Both the position numbers and the translations under genes were made by a program. Below, one piece after another: positions 23,363-34,113 of a DNA stretch of 64,000 nt. How positions within the stretch are numbered: the stretch's first letter is position 1; every line of letters starts with the position of its first letter. The stretch is from Sordaria brevicollis. Taxonomy: Eukaryota; Ascomycota; Sordariomycetes; Sordariales; Sordariaceae. The stretch is from assembly GCA_033439795.1 (NCBI GenBank), contig JAUTDP010000004.1, positions 3,968,001-4,032,000 of the forward strand. Direction: 5' to 3'. The notes beneath the pieces were generated by a model. The model was not told the DNA's origin. It saw only the letters and a list, made by a program, of their open reading frames with translations, and did not search any database.

Positions 23363-25468
23363 ATGAGTGCGACGCCCGCTGTTCTCAGAGCTTCAGCCTG
23401 CTCGGCCTGCAGGTTCTCTGCTCTACGCCTCTTTGTCAGTAGCTTTGCGACTCCTAGAGCTCCTCTTCCAGCAGCTCGTACCCGCATCCTCTCACCAGCC
23501 GCCTCATACTCGACCTTCCGACCCTCCCCTCGACTACAGGCAAGCCCGTCCATCGAAGAACACGCAGAGCCTGCTGCTCAAGAGCAACCCAAAGAGACTG
23601 AGGATGTACAAGCAGCAGCCGAGTCTGTTCCCGAGACGAGCAACGATGCCAGCGGTGATGTGCCTTGGTATCTCCAAGTCGACGCCCCAACACATCCTAC
23701 CCTCGTACACGAGCCGCCGCCGTTGCCAGACATTCCCGAGGGCTCTCCCAAGCTGATGGAGCCCTTGGTTAAGTTCGTGTCCGATGAGTTGGGTATGGAC
23801 GATCTCGAGCTTCTCGACCTCCGTGAGATCGACCCGCCACCTGCTCTGGGTCCTGAAGTGCTGATGCTCTTTGGTACTGCCCGCAGTGAGCGCCACTTGC
23901 ACGTCTCTGCCGACCGTCTCGTGCGCTGGCTGCGCAACCGTGGAATTTCGGCCAAGGCTGATGGCTTGCTGGGAAGAAACGAGTTGAAGACAAAGTTGAG
24001 GCGAAAGGCTCGCAAGGCGAAGCTTCTCGGTACCACGGGCGTTCCGGGCGGAGCTGACGACGGCATCACCACTGGCTGGATCTGTGTCAACCTTGGCACC
24101 ATTGGATGGTCAGACATGGAAATGGAGTTCAAGGATGAGAACGGCATGACAAGCGGCTTTGGTGTGCCCCAAAGCGGGACGACGATTGTTGTGCAGTTGA
24201 TGACGGAGACGCGGAGGGAGGAGTTGGCTCTGGAAAAGCTTTGGAGCGGCATCTTGCGGCGCAGTCTGGAGAGGCAGGATAAGATTGCGGGAAGGATTTC
24301 CCAGACCACTTCCGCCACATCACCCGACGCTATAACGGCCGAGACTTTCTTCCCGACACCCATTCGTTCAAGTGGACGGAACCGGAAGCGACCTGACCGC
24401 TTGTACTTTTCCACTTCGGCGCGACAGCACGCAAAGGCCGTCGACATTCCCCAAACTGACTTGGCTACAGCAATGGCTGGATGGGAGTACGGCAACATCA
24501 GCCCGTCTTCAATCGACACCCTTCTGGCCCAGGATACCACCTCCAAGGTTCAACTCTTATCCCAGATGCAGGACTATCTCTACAGCCTTCCCAAGGAACA
24601 TGCCCTCTCAGCGGTGTCCCTTTGTGAAGACGGTTCCCCTAGCACATTTATGCGCCTATTCAACCGTGTTATTGAAGGGCTCCCCTCCGCTCAGACGTGG
24701 GAAGCCCGCCTTTGGCTCGAAAAGGCTGCCCGTGCTCTCCAGCACCCCGATCACGACCTGACCCGACTAGGCGACCTTGTCCAGGAAATGAAGCTCTCGG
24801 GAGCATCCGACCTTGGGCGCGAAAAGTTTGTGGACCTCCTCCGGATGATATTTGCCAGACCAGAGACGACTGACGCGGGCGTTCGCCAACAGGCTTCCCT
24901 CTCCATGGATGTAATCGACATGCTGTTTTCACGCGGCGAAAAGGTGATTGAATACGACGTGGTTGTGGCCGTGATTGAATCCCTCCTACGGACCGGCGCC
25001 CGCCCACCCGAAGCGCGACGACTTCTCACCCAGTTTGAGGACTTACTTGAGGAGGCCCAGATGGACTGCCCGACAGAAGACGAGATCATCAGGTTACTTG
25101 ACACGTATGCCAATCACCGCGCCTGGGACAAATTCTGGAACGTCTGGCGCATCTTCCCCAGGTATTGTGAACGCAGGACCGAACGCATGTACACCAAGGT
25201 ATACGAGCGCATTGCAGCGGAGGACCACCAGGCAATGGCGATCGACGCCCTGAGGTGGTGCGTGGAGGAGATGTGGCATGAGCAGCCGCCTGTGCGGGTG
25301 ACGGCGGCTATGCTCAAGGCGCTTGAGGCGTGCATTCGCATTGCCGACCCGGAGGCAGAGTTTCTGGTCAGGGACATTGACGACAAGATCTCAAACGCAC
25401 AGTACATGGATCGTGAGTTTGTCAGACTTTGGCTCACTTTGCACGGGTCTGCTGCTCGGGGCGGTTAA
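23363..25468 (+). CDS. atp25: ATP25-like mitochondrial factor (RsfS-like domain plus C-terminal M domain, 701 aa)
   Basis: Mitochondrial inner-membrane protein. In yeast Atp25 is cleaved: the C-terminal part stabilises the mRNA for ATP synthase subunit 9, and the RsfS-like N-terminal part acts with mitoribosomes. Residues 1-60 look like a mitochondrial targeting sequence (Ala, Arg, Ser-rich with a [13 protein letters not shown] cleavage region). An RsfS/Iojap-like domain spans about 130-300, with [19 protein letters not shown], the [20 protein letters not shown] block, and [17 protein letters not shown]. The helical C-terminal region (about 370-690) fits the Atp25 mRNA-stability domain. Intronless. 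The start at 23363 is the only ATG giving a presequence. Family assignment is strong. Confidence 0.9.
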   Translation: MSATPAVLRASACSACRFSALRLFVSSFATPRAPLPAARTRILSPAASYSTFRPSPRLQASPSIEEHAEPAAQEQPKETEDVQAAAESVPETSNDASGDVPWYLQVDAPTHPTLVHEPPPLPDIPEGSPKLMEPLVKFVSDELGMDDLELLDLREIDPPPALGPEVLMLFGTARSERHLHVSADRLVRWLRNRGISAKADGLLGRNELKTKLRRKARKAKLLGTTGVPGGADDGITTGWICVNLGTIGWSDMEMEFKDENGMTSGFGVPQSGTTIVVQLMTETRREELALEKLWSGILRRSLERQDKIAGRISQTTSATSPDAITAETFFPTPIRSSGRNRKRPDRLYFSTSARQHAKAVDIPQTDLATAMAGWEYGNISPSSIDTLLAQDTTSKVQLLSQMQDYLYSLPKEHALSAVSLCEDGSPSTFMRLFNRVIEGLPSAQTWEARLWLEKAARALQHPDHDLTRLGDLVQEMKLSGASDLGREKFVDLLRMIFARPETTDAGVRQQASLSMDVIDMLFSRGEKVIEYDVVVAVIESLLRTGARPPEARRLLTQFEDLLEEAQMDCPTEDEIIRLLDTYANHRAWDKFWNVWRIFPRYCERRTERMYTKVYERIAAEDHQAMAIDALRWCVEEMWHEQPPVRVTAAMLKALEACIRIADPEAEFLVRDIDDKISNAQYMDREFVRLWLTLHGSAARGG

Positions 25469-25657
25469 ATAGGGAGAACAGTTGTACGATATCATGTGGG
25501 TGTATGCTTTATATGTATCATTAGTATAGCACGGAGGCTGCATGCGGATCATGTTCACAGCTTTCAGCCGTCGATGTACTATGTCTTCTACACAGCTCTA
25601 GGGCCTCTTCATTTGTTGGCCCATGTTTCGATTATGCTAAGACTACCCTTTCGACTA

Positions 25658-27006
25658 TCAAAGCCTCGCCGCCTCCTTCATGATGTCCCTCAACATGGGC
25701 GCCACCTGCTTCCGACTCTTATCCACCCGTCCCTGCACCCAACACCTCGTCCACTCTTCTTTGCCCTCCCCTTCTGAATCCAGCTTTCCATTTGCCCATG
25801 TCTGAAGCTGCAATCCTTCCTCTCCGCCATTCTTGTCCACAAACCGCTTCGCAACCTTGACCGCCCCCTCGTTAAACGCCCAGACGAGCAACTCCCTCGT
25901 AAACTTGCCATTCGGAGTTGACACCGTCATGACAGCCGCAATGTCCAGCTCCTGCTCCTTGGCCCAGGCCCTCAAAGCCTCGGTAAACTGTTCCTGTGAT
26001 CCAATCTCCGTCAGGAGATAATCGAACCCCCTCACCACCGTCGATATGCCCACCGCCAGCCCACCATCCGTCCACCGCTTGTAGTCCTTCCTCAGAATAT
26101 CGCGGTAACTCAGGCCAGCGATTTCCTCTTTGAGAGCGGTAATGTGGTTGAAGTAAGCTGACCTTTCATATCCTTCTTTTTCTTCAGCGGTGGCAGTAGC
26201 AGAAACACCAGCTGCCCCAGTAGTAGAAGACAACCGACCCTCCAAAAACTCCACAGCCTTCCTATCCCAGTCCGTAGTCTTATCTTTACTCGTCAAGTTG
26301 GTGGTGTCAACCAATATCGGCGCCAGCGCCAGGTGTGCTAGTTGCGATTCCCACTCTTGTCGTCCATCATCTTCCAACCTGCCAAGTTCCTCCCAAACAG
26401 GCTTGCAATATTCCACCACCAAACTCATACAACTACCCGCCTTTTCGATAATCCTCGGTTTTGTTCCGGGGGAAACGACGCCTTCGTCATCGTGGTGGTC
26501 GATACAGCCTATTATCTTTTCTGGCTTGCCGAAGTGACGAGCGGCGAGCGGGCCGGTTAGGCAGTTGTGGTCTACCAAGAACCACTGGGAGTTTTCTGGC
26601 GTGATTTCTTGTGAAGGCGAGGAGGTGTCGTCAAGGGTGATGAGGTCGTCGTTTTGTAGACCGACAGGTTTCAAGACGGCGGCGAGCTCGGGGCGCAAGG
26701 CCAGGTCGGCGGTGGGAAGGTTGGATAGGGGGATGTGTAGGGTTGGTGGGGTGGTGCAGTAGGTGCGGAAGTAGGCGAGGAGGATGGAGGAGCAGAGGGA
26801 GTCGAGGTCTGTTGTTAAGTAAGAGGTTTGGGTTAGTGTGAAATATTCAAAGGCCGGAAGGTAGGTCTGGAAGATTTACCAGCTGATTCATTTCCTACCA
26901 CAAAGATCAAAGGGTTCGGACGTTGCGCTGGAGGTGCGCGCAACGCATTGCGAGCTGTGGTGAGGAAGCTCTTGAGGGAGACACGGTGGGCTGCGGAGGA
27001 CGCCAT
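25658..27006 (-). CDS. ppx1: exopolyphosphatase, DHH phosphoesterase family (425 aa)
   Basis: Releases terminal phosphate from inorganic polyphosphate chains. Exon 1 is 26880-27006 and exon 2 is 25658-26808, with a 71-nt intron. Splicing restores motif I, FVVGNESADLDSLCSS, which is cut between Ala and Asp. Further metal-binding motifs are WFLVDHNCLTG, IGCIDHHDDEG (the DHH motif) and ILVDTTNLT. A DHHA2 domain follows from about residue 245 to the end, with YKRWTDGGLAVGISTV and the late segment IAAVMTVSTPNGKFTRELL. The length is close to that of yeast Ppx1. It converges with atp25 with only 189 bases between the stop codons and diverges from the amidotransferase-like gene. Confidence 0.92.
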
Positions 27007-27911
27007 TGTTGTGCGTCTTGTCGTTGATTGTAAACTAGTTACCAAGAAGCCACAAAGAACTTTCAGTAACACAGCAGAAGCTTTGCTGGTGTGAGACGGT
27101 TCCGAATTCTGTGCAACAACAAAAAGAATCTCGGTCCCTTGCACAATGCAGAGTGCACGTCATACAGTAACTCCACGAGACGCGGGACGAGACGATGGGG
27201 GAGGGGCCGCTGCGGAACGCGGTAAGGTTGAAGGACGAGAAGGGACGGCGCGGCCTGGGCTTGGCGGTACCTCGGCCCAAACCCCACCATGGCCCGGGCG
27301 AGTGTTCACCGAGGTGACCCCACTGATCGTCCCTCCGAAAGCGGAGCCAAATGGGTTACGATAAGGGACAACGGGCCTCGACCGGTCGCTCGTATCGATA
27401 AGACCCCGCCAGCGCCCAGCTCACCCAGCGACGGTGATCCCTTGACTTCGACGCCGTGCCTCGGATGGCATCAACCGCCACTCTGATGCCGTGAGTACCG
27501 GTTTGTTGGATCTGTTGTGAGTCAAGACTCGGTGATGGTTGGTCGAGTTTAGGTAATCGATCGCCCATCACGAACATCGTAGTGTAAGCAATCAAACGGT
27601 CAGTGTTTCGAGCGTGCAAGGCCGTTGTTGATCACCATCCTTCAACCTCATCGTCCGTCTTGATTTCCTTATCACTTACAAGTTGTTTCTCGTGACCTTC
27701 TTATCAGTTGTCTTCCGAACTTAACCCCTTACGGCTTGCTTTACAACACATCAGTCCAAAGCCACCTCTTCAGTTCTCACTCACTTCAAAGCATTACACT
27801 TTTATCAACACCCTTACCTCTAACATCAGTTCTATACATCTTCATTACAACTCCTACTTCTTTCAATTATATTTAAAACCCTAACATACAATCACTCACT
27901 TATACATCACC
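27007..27911. other. divergent promoter between ppx1 and the amidotransferase-like gene
   Basis: About 900 bases between two start codons pointing away from each other. The final 250 bases before 27912 are a C/T/A-rich, G-poor leader ending in CATCACCATG. The ppx1-proximal half is GC-rich. No coding signal is convincing. Confidence 0.5.
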
Positions 27912-28807
27912 ATGTCCTCCTCCTCCTCCTCTCAAGAACCCATTCCCCCTCCCCCCTCCCCAATCCGCCTCGCAATCCTCGAAGCCGACACACCCCCCGC
28001 CACCACACACGCCCGCTACAACGGCTACCGCGGCGTTTTTACTCACCTCTTCAACCGCGCCCTCTCTGCCCCCTCCCAGCAACCATTATCGTCCTATCTT
28101 TCCATCTCCGCATACGACGTCGTCAACCACCACCAACCCTCTGACTACCCCTCTCTGTCAGAAGTAGACGCAATCCTAATCACCGGGTCCAAACACTCTG
28201 CTTTTGAAAACGACCCCTGGATTTTATCCCTTACAGAATTCGTCAAGAAGGCTGTTACGGAAGGGGATAATGGCCGGACAGTGAAGGTGATAGGGGTGTG
28301 TTTCGGACACCAGATTGTCGGTAGAGCGTTGGGACAGACGGTGGAACGCAACGAAAAGGGGTGGGAGGTTAGTGTAACGCGGGTTGGGTTGACGGAGGCT
28401 GGGAAGGGTTTGTTTAAGGGGGCGGGGGAGGAGTTGGTAAGTACTTCTTTATTTTATTTTATTTTTCCTTCGAAGTTGCGAAGGAAAAGGGGGTGAGGGG
28501 ATGCTAATGACAAAAACAGAAAATCCAACAAATGCACCGTGACCACGTCGTCGGTGTTCCAGAGGGTGCGCAGCTGCTTGCTTCTACCAATGTCTGCGAA
28601 AACCAGGGGTTTGTTATTCCTGGCAAGGTGATAACGGTCCAGGGACACCCGGAGTTTACGGTGGATATTATGGAGGAGCTGTTGGAGTCACGAAGGGCGA
28701 TTGGGCTTTTCAATGAGGAATTGTATGGAAGTGGTGTGGAGAGGAATAAGGTTGATGATGGCGTGTTTATTGCACAGGCGTTTTATAGATTTTTGACGCA
28801 GGATTGA
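27912..28807 (+). CDS. class I glutamine amidotransferase-like protein (270 aa)
   Basis: Stand-alone GATase1 fold of the type of yeast YLR126C. Exon 1 is 27912-28436 and exon 2 is 28520-28807, with an 83-nt intron; the two join into 271 codons. The nucleophile elbow is GVCFGHQIVGRALG (Cys near residue 134) and the catalytic His-x-Glu is in VQGHPEFTVDIMEE (exon 2), so the triad is complete. The ITGSKHSAFENDPWI segment matches the oxyanion region of this family. The N-terminus is a short Ser/Pro-rich extension. No synthetase domain is attached, so the ammonia acceptor is unknown; some relatives act as gamma-glutamyl peptidases rather than amidotransferases. It converges with the GPCR gene. Confidence 0.87.
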
Positions 28808-29443
28808 GATGGTCGTGATGGTATCGTAGCTGGAATCATGAATGGCTCGGTTTACACTTGCATTACGGTAGCTCCTCAAGTAGAGCTCATATCAGCCCAC
28901 GGAAGCATGAACCATTGATGATACTGTAAGTATGACTTGCGTCTTAGAATGTCTTCCTGTGGTATATGTATATACAGCATGCTAGGTGCTACCTAAATGT
29001 AACAATGCTCAACATCCATTGCTTTATAGATCAATTAAACCACCCACCCACCATCCCTTCCTTTCGCCTTTCGCGTTCCTCCCTCTCCGTCTCTGTGTGC
29101 TAGTGTATGATAACAAAGGAAAAACTTTCAGAAAGCATGGACATGAGAACGCCACAACACCAATCGCCAAATGCTCTCGATCCCATTCTTCAGTTGTAAC
29201 GGCATGCATGTGTCATGACCGACCAAAAATGAACAAGCCGACCCAGGGGTATAATATGTTTGGTCTCAGACAACGACAAAAAGGAAAACCAAAAGGAATA
29301 ATAAAAAAAGACAACGCCATGACTTGAGTGAGAGTAACAAAAGGGAATAGGAGCAAAGAAAACACAATAAAAATAATAGTAGCCGGCTGCAGTTGTATCC
29401 AAGGAGGGGCAAGGGTAGAAAAGAAAATGATGAGACTGGTCAA
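28808..29443. other. convergent 3' spacer between amidotransferase-like and GPCR genes
   Basis: About 640 bases holding the 3' ends of two converging transcripts. The part before 29443 is A-rich on the plus strand, with AATAAA-like stretches around 29300 and 29366. No coding signal is convincing. Confidence 0.5.
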
Positions 29444-31478
29444 TCAGTCTCCATTCAACCGGTAAAGCTCGGCCCAAAAATCGTCATTCGCATCGTCGCT
29501 TTGCTGTTCATCCCGCTCGTTGTTATCGATCATCCCATCGAAATCGGCGGTATCCCACCACTCGATAGCCCCGGTCTTCCTGGTGCCAATACGCCTAGGG
29601 CTAGCAATCCCAGCTTCAACATCATCGCCTTCCTGAGTGAACTCGAGAGCAGCGCGTCGGGCTCTCTCGTCCGCGATCTCCTGCTCCCGTCTTCTCCTCG
29701 CGAGCTGACTATCATGGTACATCTCCTCTCTGGTCCTGCCCGCGAACCCGGCGTCTCTCCAGCTGCCACTAAACCGCATCCGAGCCCGCAGCGCGTTCCA
29801 GAAGTTTCCTTGAGAGTACTTCCACGGCTGCTCTCTCATGGTGAAAAGAGTGCAATCGACTGCGCCCTGGATTCCGAGGCTGACCATGCTCACGAACAAA
29901 AGCCACTGCGGGTCATCAGGCGAGACCTTGTCGTCGTAGCCTACCACGTGCGAGATAAATGGGAATATCCAGACAATCATGTAGACAAGCGGGTAAGCAA
30001 ACAGAGCGTAGAGCTGACGCCGGGCTCTCTCACGGTTGCGCGTGACGCCCGAGTCGCCGCCAATTGAACCGGGGGAAACGGTGATCGACGATGGGCGAGT
30101 GGTGGGAGGGTTGTCGGATGTCCGCGGAGGTCCCTTGCGAAGCATTGTGAGAATGTGAGTTAGTGTGAGATCGAGATGATATGTGCTTTGGTTGTTGGCC
30201 GTGGTGGTGGAGCTTGGCGGCAAGTCGTGGGCGGCGTGGTTCCCGTGCACGGTTGAGCATTCAGAGGGGACTGGCCGTTGCCAATACGAACGAGGACTGG
30301 CTGATGAGTTGTCTGATCTGCTGGCTCTGGGCGCTCTCTCGGGAGAATGAACCGGGAGCGGCGGCGAGGGAAGTGGTTGAGAGAGAGGATCATCCGGATC
30401 TTCCACCATCAAACGACCATTTTCCCCTGAAGATCGGGGATGAACAAACCCAGGCCAATTCCAGTTAAGGCTCGCTGGCCTATGCTTTGACTTTCGGTTT
30501 CCTCTGCTGGCTGGCGGGTCCCTCGCTTCGTCGACACGCAATTCGAACTGGATGGTGCTAATTGATGACACGGACCTGTTGCGGTCCTTAACGACAACAT
30601 GCTGTTCTGCTGCAGACCCTCTTCGCGAGTTTGGTAGCGACGCGAGAAGTCCGTGCGAAATTAGTCGAGGGGTCGGCGGGACGTCGTTCGTATCCCGCGA
30701 GCGCGGGTGGTTCATATTGCCCGAGCTTCTCCTTCCATAATCCTCCAATCTGTTGCGTACGTAAAAGTAAACAAAGAAGTAAATGGCGAGGATACTGCAA
30801 CAAATGACGTAGCGAGGTACCCAACTGAGAGCCAACCGTGCCCAGCTCTCATCTGTCCGGAGGTAGCAGTAATGGCCGGCCTCCTGGTATCCCGTGCCGT
30901 CCACAAAGGCCAAGCTTGCGAACAACACGGGAAAGAAGTAGTAAGCCCCGTATGCCCAGTGTCGGTAGCGATAGAGGCCGGTCCGCAGGCGTAAGATGGT
31001 CATCAGAAGATGGATGGCGATGAGCAGGACTGCAATGTCGGATGCCTCAATACCTAACGCGAGACCAAACCCGGAAATTTGGCAAAAGGCCGAGTCGGAG
31101 CGAATAGGGCCTCGAACCAGGTGTGCAATCGATGGGATCAAGAACCATACTGACTTGATTAGGTCACTTTGAATCAGCAACACAATCAGTCTGCGGAATC
31201 GATGGTTAGTACTTGATCAGATCTTATGAGAGGTGGTATACTTACTCATGCCTAAACGTCTTTCTCATCTTCACGAACCAGTAAAGGGTCGAAAGAGTTA
31301 GGATGAGGCTGATTGAAGAGAAGGTAAGTGAGACAATGGCGAGGTCGTTTTTCAAGTCGAGATCCTCTTCTGATTCCCCAAATTCATCCCGGACCATTCC
31401 GGATCTGAAATCGGCATTGTTGGTTTGTGGCGTCTGGCTATTGAAGGCCGACTCCAAGATTGTACTGATGATAGCCAT
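29444..31478 (-). CDS. gpr-4: Git3-type G protein-coupled receptor, carbon-sensing class (659 aa)
   Basis: Plasma-membrane receptor expected to couple nutrients to a G-alpha and cAMP, as Gpr1 and Git3 do in yeasts and GPR-4 in Neurospora. Exon 1 is 31246-31478 and exon 2 is 29444-31190, with a 55-nt intron and a CTAAC branch site; the junction is in FRHELIVLLIQSD, at the start of helix 2. Helices can be seen near residues 45-70, 80-103, 118-148, 160-180 and 205-228. A third cytoplasmic loop of roughly 230 residues, rich in Ser, Pro and Arg, follows. Helices 6 and 7 form a Git3_C-like region (LYALFAYPLVYMIVWIFPFI and WLLFVSMVSLGIQGAVDCTL). The tail is acidic. The gpr-4 name rests on family features and remembered gene order near mus-30. 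Confidence 0.82.
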
Positions 31479-33593
31479 ACCGTATGGCTTGAAGATCTAC
31501 TGGTATAGGTCGATGATGAGATATCGGCGGCGGCCAGCAAGGACGACGTCGTGTCTGTTGTTGTCTGGCCGACTTTGAGTCTAGCCTACGTTCACCAAGG
31601 CAGTCCATCGGTCCTCCGGTGCATCATGTAGGGGCCTAGTTTGGTTGAAGTCGGTTGAGTCGGAACCCGACTCAAAAGAGCAACGTCGGTGCAATGGCGT
31701 GTATCAGTCGGACGTGGAAGGTAAGAAGCCGGCGGGAGGTTGAAGCTTGGGTTGACAATGGAAGAGATCCGGAAGGATGGGGCCGGGAGAGGCTGAGTGT
31801 CTCTAGAGAGGGCGGCGGTCACAGTGACGAAGGAGGCACCGAGAATAAGTGAATGAGATGCAAGCACGCGCACCGCTCTTTTGTCTTTTTCGTTGGCAAG
31901 AAAGAGCAAACAACACTGTCTGACCGTCCTTTTCCACACTCTTCCTAGTGACCAATCTGGTGTCCAATTCCTCCCTTCTTTATTTTTTTTTTCTTTCCCT
32001 ATGAGAGTTGCAGAATCGGTCGTTTGTCGTCGTTAGGAGTCGATGTAATAGTTGATGTAGTAGTCGATGTGGTAGTATGTATTCGGCGGAGGCGTCTGTG
32101 TAAGTAGTCCGGAGGTAGGATGCTGGCGTTATCCAGGTCGGAATGGTGATGAGTTATTCCCGACTGAAGGTGAATACTATGACCAGACCAGGCCAGGACC
32201 CTTTGAGGTGAAGAATGAAGGGATAGATGAGTAAAAGTATAGGGAGGCGGCGGAAGAAGGGCGGAGTGAAAATAGAACAGGTCCAATGATGTAAACGGAG
32301 TACCCAAAGGGGTACAATGGGGCGAGCTAACGTTGTTTTACCCTTGTTACCCCATGAATGAATAATGTTTGTGAGCAGATGCGGAAGGAGTTGGAAGATG
32401 ATATGCAGGGCCGGCAGGAAGAGCAAAAGAGTTGAAGAAGGCAATATTAGCGGACGATTATGTGGATTTCATTCAAGGGGACAAGGCCACTCGGAGGAGA
32501 GAGATCCTTCCTGGCTCGTATGTACTGGTTTGAGGTTTGAGCGAGGGTATGGACAGACCCGACTGGAGATGGAGACTGGTGAAAGATCGGTAAGGTACCA
32601 GTAGTAGGTAGGCAGAGACTGAGAGACAGGACTCATGGATGAGAAATGGAGACGGGAGGCAAACTACTTGTGGAATCTCCAGGGCTACCATACCATACAA
32701 GTTAGCTTGGCTTTGAATAACATTTCAACCTCGACGGGATGCTTGCTTTGCCAGGGAAAACGGAGAATCCAACCCCGGAACGGTGAGCCGTGGCCCGTGG
32801 GAGCAATCCGAGCAATCCCCCATCGTGGGCACTTTTTTGGTCGGGCGGGTCCTGTCAAGCTTAGTCTCAGTTCTCAGACCCACTAACCTCCGAACCCCAC
32901 CCCCCCTTTTCTGCGGTAGCATCGAGGAGAGGAGACCCACATTTTGTGGGGTGGGTCCGCTGAGCGCCGTGGAGGAGGTTCTGTGGAAGAGACTATGTCA
33001 AGCTTGCAAGCCTGGCTGCAACAAGAATGCTTGCTTGAGGCTTGCTTGGCTTGTTAGCGTAACAGGAGTAAATTGGGTGTGAGGTAGTAACTCCCGCTCG
33101 CTTGGGTCGTCCCGGTCCACATCGGACAAGAAGTGATCAACATCACCACTCGAGACAAATCCTGACAATGTGACACGGCTCTGACGGCCAGGCCTTGTCC
33201 TCTAATGTCCAGCACTGGCCAGTACTGGCCGGGTCTTTTGTTGTTTGACTGGCTGGATTTCAACAAGCGAATGAGAAACGGTGGGGACTCGGGAAAGCAC
33301 TTCTCAAAAGGAAGAAAAGTCCAGTTGGGCTGCTGCTGGCCTGCTGCTGCTGCCTCTCAGACTCCAGGTGACCCAACATGCTGTGACTGAAAAATGTCGT
33401 TTCCCGGAATGCCCGCTGCATCTCTCAGTCAATGTCCAACAAGCAGGCGTCACCAAGGTGCGTTTGGCGTGTGCAATGTGTGTCTTGCCTGCTCTGCCTG
33501 CCTTGGACAAAATAAGAAAAAAGATTGGCGAGAAGGCGCCGATTGATGTGCCAAGATACCTTAGGTAGACGGCAGCGGCACTGCGGCAGTAGA
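31479..33593. other. intergenic region between the GPCR gene and the transposon nest
   Basis: About 2.1 kb of normal composition upstream of the GPCR gene, so it should hold that promoter and leader. A GT-rich imperfect repeat (GTAGTAGTCGATGTGGTAGT type) lies at about 32040-32085. Overlapping open frames on both strands, none with a recognisable domain. RIP-type composition begins only at the inverted repeat at 33594. Confidence 0.55.
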
Positions 33594-33628
33594 CCTACCG
33601 TAGAAACTCGCGAAATTTGCAATAGGTC
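33594..33628 (+). repeat. left terminal inverted repeat of the outer transposon
   Basis: These 35 bases are the exact reverse complement of 52102-52136. Inside the perfect part, the next 40 or so bases remain loosely similar, with differences partly of the C/T and G/A type expected from RIP. It begins CCTACCGTAG. Confidence 0.93.
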
Positions 33629-33813
33629 CGTCTCCCTTAGACCGCTGAAGTTTGGCATAAGGTAGTATAAGGGGGTGGCGTATTGCCAGGCTCAGCCCGC
33701 GTTCTATATAAGTAAATATATGTACGTTAAGGCGGAGGTCGTTGTATTTGGTCGGCGCTAACCGATCTAAACCGTTTCTATTATATTATATTCGGGGGGA
33801 TCTATTCTATTTT

Positions 33814-33818
33814 ACTAA
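33814..33818. repeat. target-site duplication of element 1, left copy
   Basis: ACTAA, repeated exactly at 41181-41185 on the other side of element 1. A 5-bp duplication is usual for Gypsy-type integration, and it fixes the LTR ends at 33819 and 41180. Confidence 0.85.
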
Positions 33819-34113
33819 TATCACGGGTAAACACGACCAAGGTAGGTAGAATAGGATATACGATATTACACGAAGAAGGAAAAGAGGAAAGGGAGCGAAG
33901 CTATACACGGGTGGCTGCCCTTATAAGGGCACGGCGCATAGACCATGCGCGCGCAGGGCGCGCGTAATTATATGACCGGGACCGCGACCGTATCGCTGTA
34001 CGACCGTGGCGGCGGGCCAGCCGAATAAAATTATAATTATTTCAATAGTAATTATAACCTTAGTATAAATACGTAACCAAATTACGTACAATTATTAAAT
34101 TAAGCCTATAATA
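33819..34113 (-). repeat. 3' LTR of element 1
   Basis: Aligns over its full 295 bp with 40886-41180. Ends are TATCA...(T)AATA, from an original TGTCA...TGACA inverted terminus. Bases up to about 33965 are little mutated; the rest is heavily RIPped. Confidence 0.92.

Noticed and set aside
33808..33818. LTR start at 33816 (298-bp LTRs)
   Set aside because: The alignment can be stretched by three bases, but then no target duplication fits. Starting at 33819 gives TGTCA/TGACA termini and an exact ACTAA duplication.
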